This document shows, one piece after another, positions 42,890 to 51,752 of a stretch of DNA of 64,000 bases. The position numbers and the translations under genes are program-made. Each line of letters opens with the position of its first letter. Within the stretch, counting starts at the first letter, position 1. Below the pieces are notes generated by a model. The model saw only the letters and a list, made by a program, of their open reading frames with translations, had not been told where the DNA came from and made no database searches. The stretch comes from Anaerolineales bacterium (GTDB taxonomy: Bacteria > Chloroflexota > Anaerolineae > Anaerolineales > Villigracilaceae): assembly GCA_030583925.1 (NCBI GenBank), contig CP129482.1:558001-622000 (forward strand). Direction: 5' to 3'.

Positions 42890-43526
42890 CGACCACCACA
42901 TCGTCCGCGCAGGGATTCGCCAGATCATCGAAAGCGCGCGCGACATGCAGGTCATTGCCGAGGCGGGAGACGGGGATGAGGCGCAGTCCCTAATACAAAA
43001 ACACAAGCCCGATGTGGCGGTGCTAGATATCCAAATGCCCAAAGCCAGCGGCATCGAAGTGACACGCTGGGTGCGCTCACATTTACCCGAGGTCGGTGTT
43101 CTGATCCTAACCGCGTATGACGATGATCCGTATGTAATGGCCGTCCTGCAGGCAGGCGCGAACGGATATGTTCTCAAGACTGCCAAGACAGACGAACTTA
43201 TCCAGGCGGTGCGAGACGTGAACGAGGGCAGGTCGGCGCTCGACCCGAATATTACGCGCAAACTGATGTCGAACCTGTTCAAACCTGCTGAAACGACGCC
43301 GATCAACTCGCTGACCGACCGTGAACTGGATGTGCTGCAATTGGCAGCAAAGGGATTCACCAACAAGGCCATTGGCGTGCAACTGGGCATCAGCGACCGC
43401 ACCGTTCAGGGGCATCTCGCGCACATCTTCGCCAAATTGCAAGCCAGCAGCCGCACCGAAGCTGTCATGCGGGCCGTCTCGCTTGGATGGGTGTCACAGA
43501 ATGCGGGTCAGATCAACGAAGAATGA
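42837..43526 (+). CDS. NarL/LuxR-type response regulator
   Basis: This 229-residue protein has a receiver domain (DDHHIVRAG acidic pocket, phospho-Asp in AVLDIQMPKASG, Lys in YVLKTAKTDE) and a LuxR-type HTH (LTDRELDVLQLAAKGFTNKA, then ISDRTVQGHLAHIF). It pairs with the downstream histidine kinase by an ATGA overlap. Targets are unknown; the nearby redox and metal genes are candidates. Confidence 0.9.
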   Translation: MPKSSNKSKTKIRILLADDHHIVRAGIRQIIESARDMQVIAEAGDGDEAQSLIQKHKPDVAVLDIQMPKASGIEVTRWVRSHLPEVGVLILTAYDDDPYVMAVLQAGANGYVLKTAKTDELIQAVRDVNEGRSALDPNITRKLMSNLFKPAETTPINSLTDRELDVLQLAAKGFTNKAIGVQLGISDRTVQGHLAHIFAKLQASSRTEAVMRAVSLGWVSQNAGQINEE

Positions 43527-45250
43527 AAAAATACAGGCAGCCATCATTTTCCTCATTACGTGGTCTACCGATTCAACTATATGCCTTTACCGTTCTGCCA
43601 TTGACGATCCTGTTGTTGTTGATCGCTTTCGGCAGTGTGACACTTCATCAGAATGATATGAGATCCCTTGTGGGGGAGCGTGACGAACGTGCGGTGCAGT
43701 CTGCCGCTGCCGCACTCGATTCCGAATTGCATCACCGCATGGCGACAATTTCGAGCATGGTCGTTTTCGCAGGGGAATCTGATGGGGTTTCTTTTGACGA
43801 ACTTCTCGCCACTTCCAGTGATCTATTATCGGACTTCGATGGCGGCGTGGCTTTCCTCGATTTAAGCGGTGAACTCATTGCAAGCACGAACGAACATTCT
43901 CTCTGGAATTGGATCGTTCAAGATACAAAAAATATACATATCGCCTCATCCCTGGACTCGGTGCCTGTCATCTCAGATCCATTTATTGATCCAGTCTCAA
44001 ATCGGACCTTTGTCATTATTTCCGCGTATTCAATCTCTCACAAAGTGATCGCAGCGGGGGCGTTCTCTCCAGAGTTGCTTGCAGAACAAACACTCTCAAC
44101 CTCCTATCCTGTGGATAGCCAGGTGACAATATATTTGGTGGATAAATCGAGACATGTGCTTTTTGTGATCGGTTCATCCAACGATCAAAATCTTTCTGCA
44201 GACCATCCAGGCATAACTGAAGCGTTGAACGGTGAAAGCGGCACGCGGTACGTGCAAGTGGATAATAACGAGCATGTGATTGCCTACAGCCCGATCCGAG
44301 CCACTGGCTGGGCACTCATGACCGAAGAGGCATGGGAGGCGGTGGTCAGCCCTTCGCTGCAGATCACACAAATGGCTCCGCTTGTCCTTGTCCCCGCATT
44401 CCTCCTGGCCCTGTTTGCGTTATGGTTCGGGGCAAGAAGGATCGTCCAACCCTTGCAGCAGCTTGAATCAAAAGCCGCGGCAGTGGCGTGGGGCGACTAC
44501 GAAACCATCAAGGAACCTGTCGGCGGGATCATCGAAGTACAGCACTTGCAAAGCGAATTGACCGAAATGGCACGCAAGGTGCAAGCCGCGCAGGAGGGTT
44601 TGCGTGACTATATTGGCGCGATCACCAATGCCCAGGAGGAGGAACGCAGCCGCCTTGGCCGCGAACTGCATGACGACACCATCCAGGCGGTCATCGCGCT
44701 CAAACAGCGCGTGCAGCTTGCCCAAAAATCCGTAAAAACACAAGGCGGGCATCAGGCATTGGATGAACTTGAGTCCCTTGCCGAGCAGACCATCGAGAAC
44801 CTGCGCCGCCTGACGCGTGCCTTGCGTCCGATCTACCTCGAAGACCTGGGTCTCGTCACAGCTTTGGAAATGCTGGCGCGTGAGACCAGCCAGGCAAATA
44901 ATTTGATAGTGGATTTTCATTTGTTGGGACACGAACGTCGTCTGCCGCGCGAGGTGGAACTGTCGTTGTATCGCATCGCGCAGGAAGCCCTGAATAACGT
45001 GGTGCATCATGCGAAGGCAAAACGCGCCGCGCTCAACATTGCCTTCGAACAGGAAATCAAACTGGAAGTGACGGACGATGGCATCGGCTTCAACGTACCA
45101 AACAGCCCTACCGACTTTGCGCCAAGCGGTCATTTCGGTCTGCTCGGGGTACATGAGCGGGCAGATTTGATAGGCGCACGGCTCGGGATTGAATCCACTT
45201 TGGGTAAAGGAACCAGGCTCACGGTCATGTTGAACCGTGCTGAACCATGA
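43523..45250 (+). CDS. Sensor histidine kinase (NarX/DesK class)
   Basis: This 575-residue kinase has a membrane helix near 18-38, an extracytoplasmic dCache-like sensing domain, a second helix near 290-310, a HAMP-like linker and a HisKA_3 phospho-acceptor in GRELHDDTIQAVIALKQR near His382. The HATPase contains NNVVHHAKAK, DDGIGFNV and GLLGVHERADLIG. It starts within the response-regulator stop and forms a standard two-component pair. Confidence 0.9.
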   Translation: MKKYRQPSFSSLRGLPIQLYAFTVLPLTILLLLIAFGSVTLHQNDMRSLVGERDERAVQSAAAALDSELHHRMATISSMVVFAGESDGVSFDELLATSSDLLSDFDGGVAFLDLSGELIASTNEHSLWNWIVQDTKNIHIASSLDSVPVISDPFIDPVSNRTFVIISAYSISHKVIAAGAFSPELLAEQTLSTSYPVDSQVTIYLVDKSRHVLFVIGSSNDQNLSADHPGITEALNGESGTRYVQVDNNEHVIAYSPIRATGWALMTEEAWEAVVSPSLQITQMAPLVLVPAFLLALFALWFGARRIVQPLQQLESKAAAVAWGDYETIKEPVGGIIEVQHLQSELTEMARKVQAAQEGLRDYIGAITNAQEEERSRLGRELHDDTIQAVIALKQRVQLAQKSVKTQGGHQALDELESLAEQTIENLRRLTRALRPIYLEDLGLVTALEMLARETSQANNLIVDFHLLGHERRLPREVELSLYRIAQEALNNVVHHAKAKRAALNIAFEQEIKLEVTDDGIGFNVPNSPTDFAPSGHFGLLGVHERADLIGARLGIESTLGKGTRLTVMLNRAEP

Positions 45251-45447
45251 ACCGCTGAAAGTCATAAGCCATTTTGCCTGCCCAGTGTCCCGCCATCCTG
45301 CGCTCATGGAATAGCGGGATGTTGCTTATCATTTATGTGAGAGGACCTGACAGGTCTCAATTAGTATTCAACAATCAAAGATGGTCATGTGGCTTTAATC
45401 TCACCCATCATGTGTAACCGAGGCTTGTCAGGCCTCAAAGGATTAGT
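45251..45447. other. Intergenic region with repeats
   Basis: ATAAGCCATTTTGC at 45264-45277 is identical to one arm of the hairpin at 51641-51674. Two short palindromes of related form, GACCTGACAGGTC near 45343 and GAGGCTTGTCAGGCCTC near 45421, precede ccdA. No gene is visible. Confidence 0.5.
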
Positions 45448-46203
45448 ATGAGGACAGAAACAACAGTACCATTAATCTCGTCATATCACCGATTGAATAT
45501 TTTTTTTCACGCGTTATTATTCGTGGCGGGTTTTTCACTGGTGTTCATCGTCGGTTGGGGCGGATCGATCACCGCGCTCGGGCAATTGTTCGGTGCGTAT
45601 AAACGTGTCATTGCGCAAATCGGCGGTGTGATCGTCATTGGTTTTGGACTGGCAACGCTGGAAGTGATTCGGATTCCCTGGTTCTATGCAGACACGCGTG
45701 CGCAATATTCGGGTCAACGCGGGACTTATAGCGGATCTGCCTTAATGGGCATTTTCTTCGCCGCAGGCTGGAGCCCGTGCATCGGCGCGACGCTCGGAGC
45801 GATACTCACGATGGGACTCAGCCAGCAAACCGTTGGGCAGGCGATGTGGCTGGCTTCGGGATATTCAATCGGGTTGGGCATTCCATTCCTCGCCATGGCG
45901 CTGGGACTTGAACGAGCTTCGGGCTGGCTCAAACGCATGCGACCTTATCAACAATATTTCAAGATCGCCAGTGGTGTGTTTATCATTGCCATTGGCATAT
46001 TGCTGTTGACGAACACCATGACTCTCATTGCGATCTGGGCATTCAAGAATGGGTTGTTCATTGACTTTTCCACCTACACAGGCGCGCCTTCTTATTTCAC
46101 AGCCATCATTGCAGGGTTGTTGTCGTTCCTTTCGCCCTGTGTGCTTCCGCTTGTGCCTGCATATTTGGGTTATTTGAGCGGACATACCTTACACAAGAAT
46201 TAG
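45448..46203 (+). CDS. ccdA: CcdA/DsbD-type thiol transporter with permuted helix order
   Basis: This 251-residue membrane protein carries reducing equivalents across the membrane. It has six helices. Cys111 lies in FAAGWSPCIGATLGAI and Cys231 in IAGLLSFLSPCVLPLVPAYL, the latter in the last helix. In usual CcdA proteins the LSFLSPCVLPL helix is the first one, so here the first helix appears moved to the C-terminus. A stop codon a few codons before the ATG excludes a missing N-terminal helix. Both redox cysteines are kept. Neighbouring TlpA, DsbA-like and rhodanese proteins are plausible partners. Confidence 0.85.
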   Translation: MRTETTVPLISSYHRLNIFFHALLFVAGFSLVFIVGWGGSITALGQLFGAYKRVIAQIGGVIVIGFGLATLEVIRIPWFYADTRAQYSGQRGTYSGSALMGIFFAAGWSPCIGATLGAILTMGLSQQTVGQAMWLASGYSIGLGIPFLAMALGLERASGWLKRMRPYQQYFKIASGVFIIAIGILLLTNTMTLIAIWAFKNGLFIDFSTYTGAPSYFTAIIAGLLSFLSPCVLPLVPAYLGYLSGHTLHKN

Positions 46204-46212
46204 GAGATTCTT

Positions 46213-46638
46213 ATGACAAAGAAAAATTTACTGCTTTCAACTATTCTACTGGCATCGCTTCTTGCAGCGTGTCAGTCGCAACCCGCGGTGAACGAAGAAA
46301 ACGTCGCTGTAGCGGGCGGTTCGTATACGAACATTACTGCGGAGGGGTTGAACACGATGTTGAAGGACAAGGATTTCGTGCTTGTGAATGTTCATATTCC
46401 GTACGCGGGTGACATTCCAAACACCGATCTGTCCATCCCATACAACGAAATCACAGAATCATCATACTTGTCCCAACTGCCTGAAGATAAAGATGCAAAG
46501 ATCGTGTTGTATTGTCGCAGCGGACGCATGAGCCAGATCGCTTCGGAGGAACTCGTGTCGTTGGGGTATTCCAACGTCTGGAATTTCAAGAATGGCATGG
46601 TCGAGTGGGAACAGGCTGGCTATTCGCTGGAAGAATAA
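46213..46638 (+). CDS. Rhodanese-like lipoprotein
   Basis: This 141-residue protein has a lipobox LAAC near Cys20 and one rhodanese domain (VLVNVHIPYAGDIPNTDLSI, active-site loop IVLYCRSGRMSQIA with the catalytic Cys). Rhodaneses transfer sulphane sulphur; an extracytoplasmic form may serve thiol or sulphide chemistry. It lies between ccdA and the DsbA-like selenoprotein. Confidence 0.85.
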   Translation: MTKKNLLLSTILLASLLAACQSQPAVNEENVAVAGGSYTNITAEGLNTMLKDKDFVLVNVHIPYAGDIPNTDLSIPYNEITESSYLSQLPEDKDAKIVLYCRSGRMSQIASEELVSLGYSNVWNFKNGMVEWEQAGYSLEE

Positions 46639-46673
46639 TAGGAAATCAAACTCAGTCAAAGGAGATTAGAGAG

Positions 46674-47546
46674 ATGCCTACTACAAAGAGGAAGCCCAGT
46701 CAGGATGATGCAGAGCCAGAAGAGCAGGCGAGTATCGGAAAGGCGACCACAAAACGAAAAAATAAACAAGAAAAGACGACGAAGCCAGATGATTTACAGG
46801 ATCTTAAACCTAATAATCAACCACCTGCATTGACGATCAACATCCAATCTTGGACAACCCCAATCGTGGCAATCGTCATGCTGGTGATTGGGGCGCTGGC
46901 AGGTTTTTATGCGCGCCCAACTGTGTTGGGACAGTTACCCGAAAGTGCGTCCGACACCAGCCCGGTTGTTGCAATACCGACAGAGGATCGATCAGAACAG
47001 CAACAGCAACTCATGGCATCGCTAACCCCGCAGATACGTCACTTCATCGGCGACTCGAGCGCGCCCGTAACGATCATCGAGTTTGGCGACTTCCAGTGAC
47101 CATATTGCGGGCGTTATGCCACTGGCGCGGGTCGTCAGATCATCGAGCAGTATGTAAGTAATGGCACAGTTCGTGTCGGTTATTGGAATTTCGCATTTCT
47201 TGGACCTGAATCAACATGGTCTGCGGAAGCTGCCGAATGTGCGGCAGACCAGGATCAATTCTGGGCGTATCACGATAAACTCTATGAAAGCCAGGCTGGT
47301 GAAAATCAGGGCGCGTTCAATAAGGAAAATCTAAAGAAGTTTGCTGAGGAAATCGGACTTGACACACAGGCATTCGACGAATGTCTGGATTCAGGAAAGT
47401 ACACGTCCTTGATCGAGCAGGATACACAAGCTGCGCAATCACTGGGTGTGCAAAGTACCCCGACGTTCCTGGTCAATGGTCAACCTGTGATCGGCGCACA
47501 GCCGTTCGAAGTATTTCAGCAAGCCATCGAGTCATTTTTGAAATAA
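46674..47546 (+). CDS. DsbA-like thioredoxin-fold protein with in-frame TGA (U142-x-x-C145)
   Basis: Reading through TGA at 47097-47099 gives 290 residues: a Lys/Glu-rich cytoplasmic tail, a membrane helix (WTTPIVAIVMLVIGALAGFY), then a DsbA/BdbD-like domain. The TGA replaces the first Cys of the active site in FGDFQ-U-PYCGRYA. Downstream the domain is complete, with the cis-Pro loop STPTFLVNG and a normal TAA at the end. Relatives have FGDFQCPYC. A selenocysteine reading is the simplest explanation; a small GU-loop hairpin starts 10 bases after the TGA but is weak. Extracytoplasmic thiol oxidation or reduction is the likely role. Confidence 0.8.
47110..47120 (+). promoter_or_regulatory. Possible bacterial SECIS of the DsbA-like gene
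   Basis: GGC-GTTAT-GCC starts 10 bases after the TGA. The loop contains GU, the feature recognised by SelB, but the stem is only three base pairs, so this is the weakest of the four candidates. Confidence 0.35.
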
Positions 47547-47569
47547 GGCTTTCGATTGGAAAATCTGAT

Positions 47570-48144
47570 ATGACAGAATCCAGCACCCTTTCGCGAAAGA
47601 TGCGGTTGGATGTCGTAATGGTTGTAACCCTCGCTGTGGCCATCTTGTGGACTTTTTTTCGCGCGTCCCGTCGGCGATTGGCGCTCCCTTGTCCTCCTCC
47701 CCGAGTCCGCGCGAGGGATTTTTTGCTCCAGGCTTCACGCTCGATATGCTGAATCGAGGCACGATCACGCTCTCGGAACTGCGGGGCAAAATTGTCGTAA
47801 TCAATTTCTGGACAACATGGTGCCCACCTTGCCGCGAGGAAACTCCTGCGCTGGAAGCTTCCTACGAGGCGTATAAAGATTCAGAAGTGGTCATCCTTGG
47901 GTTGAATCTAACCGATCAGGATTCCTTGAAAGATGTGGAAGCCTTCGTCCAGGAGTTTGGGCTGACCTATCCCGTCCTTCTCGATCGCGATGGATCTGTC
48001 GGCCTCATGTATCAACTGAACGGTTTGCCGACCACATTCTTTATCAATCGGGAGGGTATCATCCGCACGGTAGTGGTGGGCGGACCGATGAGCGAGACCT
48101 TCATCCGCTCGAAGATCGAGGCGCTCTTGAAAGATGCGAAGTAA
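47570..48144 (+). CDS. TlpA/ResA-like thiol-disulphide reductase split across a T7 run
   Basis: The N-terminal anchor (MTESSTLSRKMRLDVVMVVT, then LAVAILWTFF) is in one frame starting at 47570. The thioredoxin domain is in the -1 frame: FAPGFTLDMLNRGTITLSEL, FWTTWCPPCREE with both cysteines, and LPTTFFINREG. The switch point fits T7 at 47653-47659, where a -1 slip joins them. The thioredoxin frame alone has a GTG at 47647 but no export anchor. A frameshift mutation, transcriptional slippage or a base-count error could explain this. It probably works with CcdA outside the membrane. Confidence 0.75.
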
Positions 48145-48882
48145 ATGTTCCCATACTTGCGACTCGGGTCTTTTCTGATACAAATGCCTCTACTGGCCTT
48201 GTTGGCGGGGTTATGGGGAAGCATGGTCATACTGGAGCGTGAAGCCAAAAGATTGAAACTGGACCCATCCAGGGTCAGCAACCTTGTTTCATATAGTCTG
48301 GTGGCTGGCATTGTTGGCGCGCGGTTGGGGTACGCGCTGAAGTTTCCAGCGCTGTATGTTTCCAAACCGTTAAGCCTGCTGGCGCTGACCCCCACTACGC
48401 TTCTGCCGTTCATGGGCATTCTGGTGGGTATGATCGCTTTTTGGATATTGATCGATTACCAGAAATTGCCGCTGCGCCAGACCCTTGACTCGCTAGCCCC
48501 TGGTCTTGCCTTAATCATGATCTTTATCGGACTTGCCCACATTCTGAGCGGTGATGCATTCGGTTCGCCAACAAATGCACCCTGGGCAATCCGCTTGTGG
48601 AACGAGTACCGCCATCCTGTGCAATTCTACGAAACGCTGCTTGCCTTGATGGTATTTACCGTAGTTCTTGGCAGGTTTCCGAAACCTGCGGGCACAGGAT
48701 GGAATTTCCTGCTGGTGGTCGTTCTTTCCGCCGCCTCCAGGATATTTCTAGAAGCCTTTCGCGGTGACAGTATTTTTCTGCCTGGCGGCTTTCGTGAGGC
48801 GCAGTTGGCTGCGCTGGGGGTAATGGGAGTTGGTTTTTACTTTGTGAGAAAGTGGACGAATCTTGAAACTTTAGAGGAATGA
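48145..48882 (+). CDS. lgt: Prolipoprotein diacylglyceryl transferase-like protein
   Basis: This 245-residue multi-pass protein has Lgt hallmarks: ARLGYAL in an early helix, HILSGDAFGSPTNAPWAIRL and HPVQFYE, and EAFRGDS near the end. Lgt adds diacylglycerol to the lipobox Cys of lipoproteins, of which this region encodes many. It follows the TlpA gene directly and may be a specialised second Lgt. Confidence 0.85.
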   Translation: MFPYLRLGSFLIQMPLLALLAGLWGSMVILEREAKRLKLDPSRVSNLVSYSLVAGIVGARLGYALKFPALYVSKPLSLLALTPTTLLPFMGILVGMIAFWILIDYQKLPLRQTLDSLAPGLALIMIFIGLAHILSGDAFGSPTNAPWAIRLWNEYRHPVQFYETLLALMVFTVVLGRFPKPAGTGWNFLLVVVLSAASRIFLEAFRGDSIFLPGGFREAQLAALGVMGVGFYFVRKWTNLETLEE

Positions 48883-49344
48883 ATGATGTCAAACACAAAA
48901 CGATTTCGATATGAATGGATTATTTACATCCTGATGGCGGTTGGCTTGGTAGCCTTGCTGATATCCTCAACACGGGCTGAACTTGCGCGTAATCCGTCAC
49001 GGCAGGCAGTAGCGGATATGGGCCAGTATGGATTTGTCACGGTTTCACTCGAGACCGATCCCTTTCCCGCCAGACCGACAGGCACGGTCGGCTTGAATTT
49101 CACGTTGACAAATTCGCGCAATGTTAGGTTCGTGCCTGATTCATTCTCCTATGAGTACGGACTGGAAGGTGATGACCAGGCCGCCGGTCTTGGAACCGCC
49201 CAGCCCATGTCTGATGGAAGCGGTATGCTGATGGCGGGCGAACAATTCCCTTACGCGGGTACCTGGTGGCTGCGGGTCTACATATCCAAAGGTGATTACC
49301 GGGACGATGTCCAATTTACGATTGACGTTAGGCCGGCACAGTAA
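48883..49344 (+). CDS. FixH/YtkA-like membrane-anchored beta protein
   Basis: This 153-residue protein has an N-terminal helix (IIYILMAVGLVALLISSTRA) and a beta-sandwich domain (PTGTVGLNFTLTNSRN, YAGTWWLRVYISKGDY). It resembles FixH/YtkA-like extracytoplasmic domains linked to copper or cytochrome oxidase handling. It starts at the stop of lgt. Confidence 0.65.
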   Translation: MMSNTKRFRYEWIIYILMAVGLVALLISSTRAELARNPSRQAVADMGQYGFVTVSLETDPFPARPTGTVGLNFTLTNSRNVRFVPDSFSYEYGLEGDDQAAGLGTAQPMSDGSGMLMAGEQFPYAGTWWLRVYISKGDYRDDVQFTIDVRPAQ

Positions 49345-49419
49345 CAGGCGAAATTGCCTACCGGCTGACAGGCAGTTTGGCGCTCCTTTCGTGGGAAGCT
49401 TGTCGGCATAATAGATGGA

Positions 49420-50238
49420 ATGAAGACCGATTCAATGCGGCTGTCGACTAAGAGTCTTTTGGCGACTCGGCAACCTACCTGGCGCATTCCCACTCTACTG
49501 ATTATTGCCATATTCGTGTTGGCTGTTCCAGCGGTATATTTTGTTTTGACCAGCCCCGTGTTTGCATTCGTTTCTAGTAACGGCAGGTCGCCCGTGCCAG
49601 CAGAAGAAATCCATTGGGCGTCTGTGGATATTGCAAAACCGATGATCGCTACAATCGATGCGAGTGTGTTTGCCGCACCATTGATTGATTCCGCTGCAAG
49701 CCCGCCTTTGGATACACATTCACCTCCAGCCAGCGATTTTGGGGAATCGGTTCCAACCAACCCGCCAGACGGGTCTACAACCGAAACACCCGGCACGCTT
49801 GTTATGGAGATCGTTGACGATGCTGCCATAGGTCAATTCGCTGGAACGGATAATACCCAGAATCAGCATTCAACCGAGGGTAAAGATGAACGCTGGATCG
49901 ATGTGAACCTATCCGAACAGCGTGTTTATGTTTATGAAGGCGATACATTGGTGAATTCGTTTCTGGCATCAACAGGTTTGGCTGTTACGCCGACCGTTAC
50001 GGGTTCGTTCAATATCTGGATAAAAGTACGTATTCAGGATATGTTCGGGCCCGGCTACTACCTTCCGGATGTGCCCTATGTGATGTATTTCTACGAAGAT
50101 TACGGCCTGCACGGCACCTACTGGCATGATAACTTTGGCACGCCGATGAGCCGCGGCTGTGTGAACTTGACGATCGACGATGCAACATGGCTGTTCAATT
50201 GGGCCTCGGTTGGGACCGTTGTTAATGTCCACTATTAG
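49420..50238 (+). CDS. L,D-transpeptidase
   Basis: This 272-residue protein has a membrane anchor near 25-45, a Pro/Ser/Thr-rich stalk and a C-terminal YkuD domain ([20 protein letters not shown], then [20 protein letters not shown]) with the catalytic His and Cys. It is a second peptidoglycan-modifying enzyme in the window, shorter than the Tat-exported one. Confidence 0.87.
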   Translation: MKTDSMRLSTKSLLATRQPTWRIPTLLIIAIFVLAVPAVYFVLTSPVFAFVSSNGRSPVPAEEIHWASVDIAKPMIATIDASVFAAPLIDSAASPPLDTHSPPASDFGESVPTNPPDGSTTETPGTLVMEIVDDAAIGQFAGTDNTQNQHSTEGKDERWIDVNLSEQRVYVYEGDTLVNSFLASTGLAVTPTVTGSFNIWIKVRIQDMFGPGYYLPDVPYVMYFYEDYGLHGTYWHDNFGTPMSRGCVNLTIDDATWLFNWASVGTVVNVHY

Positions 50239-50310
50239 TTTTCTTTGCTGCAAAGATGGAACGTATGGGGAGGTAGATCATAGTTCCACTGCCCATCCGA
50301 TATTGATTAT

Positions 50311-51282
50311 ATGAGTAAGATGAATCTCAGACCTTTTTTCTTGATCCAGATGTTGGCGCTAATAACATTTTCTGCCTGCTCGACAAATCAAAACGCTGGC
50401 GTTTGGAGGAACAACACCCCGCTTCCATCCCAACCTATAGTTGATCTGCCAGCTGAGACCGTTCTCCCCTCTGTGACTTCTGCCCCTGTCACCGCCCTGC
50501 TAATCACGCCCACGCCTAAGCCGCCTCTAGCGGAGAATGCGTGGATGGAAATGCCAGTCGTTCCAACAGGTGTAAGTGATTCCATGCGGGACATTTACGA
50601 AATGGGACTCGCGATGGGCAACGACCCAACTCGTTTTTCCATCATTGGTGATTGTCAGAACGTATCATCCTATTTCCTTTCAGTTTTTGACAATCCCGGT
50701 GAATTTAGTCTTGGTGCTGAGTATGCTTATCTCCAACCGACCGTTGATTACTACCAGGGTTCCTACTCGCGAGAGAGTCTGGCAGTCAAAGGCGGATTCA
50801 ATGCTGCTGCGGTCCTTTCGCCATTGCGTGCCGACCCAAAAGAGTGCAACAAAAATGAATCGCCCCTTGACTGTGAACTGCGTGTTTGGAAGCCTTCCGT
50901 GGTTTATGTCAGTATGGAAACGTGGTGGTCTGAAAAGCCGGAAGAAGAATACGACAAGTATATGCGCCGCGTGATCGACCGCATACTTGAAGCAGGCGCG
51001 GTACCGATCATTGCCACCAAAGCAGATAATTTGGAAGGCGATCATGGCATCAACGCAACCATCGCACAGATCGCCTATGATTACGATATCCCACTTTGGA
51101 ACTATTGGGCCGCTGTTCAGCCGTTGCCCAGTCACGGTTTATGGTCAGATGGCTTCCACCTAACCTTCGCCCGCAACTTCTTCGACGATCCAGATCGAAT
51201 GGAAAGCGCCTGGCCCTGGCGCAATTTGACTGCTTTACAGGCATTGGATGTCGTTCGCAAGGATCTGGGAGATGAAGACTAA
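50311..51282 (+). CDS. SGNH/GDSL-type hydrolase lipoprotein
   Basis: This 323-residue lipoprotein has a lipobox near Cys24 (FSAC) and a Pro/Thr-rich linker. The SGNH-like domain has block I IIGDCQNVSS, in which Asp-Cys stands where GDS is usual, and a final catalytic DGFHLT. The Ser-to-Cys change at the nucleophile position is unusual and may alter activity. Substrate unknown. Confidence 0.7.
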   Translation: MSKMNLRPFFLIQMLALITFSACSTNQNAGVWRNNTPLPSQPIVDLPAETVLPSVTSAPVTALLITPTPKPPLAENAWMEMPVVPTGVSDSMRDIYEMGLAMGNDPTRFSIIGDCQNVSSYFLSVFDNPGEFSLGAEYAYLQPTVDYYQGSYSRESLAVKGGFNAAAVLSPLRADPKECNKNESPLDCELRVWKPSVVYVSMETWWSEKPEEEYDKYMRRVIDRILEAGAVPIIATKADNLEGDHGINATIAQIAYDYDIPLWNYWAAVQPLPSHGLWSDGFHLTFARNFFDDPDRMESAWPWRNLTALQALDVVRKDLGDED

Positions 51283-51439
51283 TTTGCCTGTAAAAGCAGA
51301 AGCAGCTCAAATCGTCGAAGATGCCTTTCTGCAAACCAGTCATTGAATAAGCAAAAATGCCCACAATGTTTTGGGTTATTTTGCTCTCATCAAATCCATC
51401 CAAATGGGATAATAATTAATGAAAGAAAGGAGAAAACGC

Positions 51440-51622
51440 ATGTCTGAAACTGTTCACGATCCCGTATGTCACATGGACATAGATCCTGCTACCGCCGCAG
51501 GCAAGTCCGAGTACAAGGGGCAGACTTACTATTTTTGTTCACTTGGCTGCAAGAGTTCCTTTGACAAGGATCCGGAGAAATACATCGGCAAGACTGAGGA
51601 GCACGAGCACCATCATCACTAG
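51440..51622 (+). CDS. YHS-domain protein with His tail
   Basis: This 60-residue protein matches YHS domains: DPVCHMDIDPATAAGKSEYK, GQTYYFCSLGCKSSF, with a C-terminal HEHHHH. YHS domains bind copper or other metals and are often linked to copper ATPases, as here. AAGGAG precedes the start. Confidence 0.85.
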   Translation: MSETVHDPVCHMDIDPATAAGKSEYKGQTYYFCSLGCKSSFDKDPEKYIGKTEEHEHHHH

Positions 51623-51640
51623 ACGATCGTATCAATATCC

Positions 51641-51674
51641 GCAAAATGGCTTATCGTCAGATAAGCCATTTTGC
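51641..51674. terminator. 14-bp hairpin between the YHS and copper-ATPase genes
   Basis: GCAAAATGGCTTAT (51641-51654) and ATAAGCCATTTTGC (51661-51674) pair perfectly around CGTCAG. It contains no long T run; the second arm recurs exactly at 45264-45277. Confidence 0.7.
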
Positions 51675-51752
51675 TTATGGGAAACAAGTAAGACCACGCT
51701 ACTCTTTGGACGACAGTTACAATAGAATGAAAGAAGCGGAAAGGAGCTTTAG

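Noticed and set aside
47097..47099. TGA read as premature stop making two pseudogene halves of the DsbA-like gene
   Set aside because: The downstream half has intact codons, a cis-Pro loop and a normal stop, and three other genes show the same codon at CxxC positions, so recoding is more likely than decay.
49390..49397. Seventh TTCCCACG (inverted) as part of the iteron set
   Set aside because: Single copy in an unrelated intergenic position without the 9-base period.
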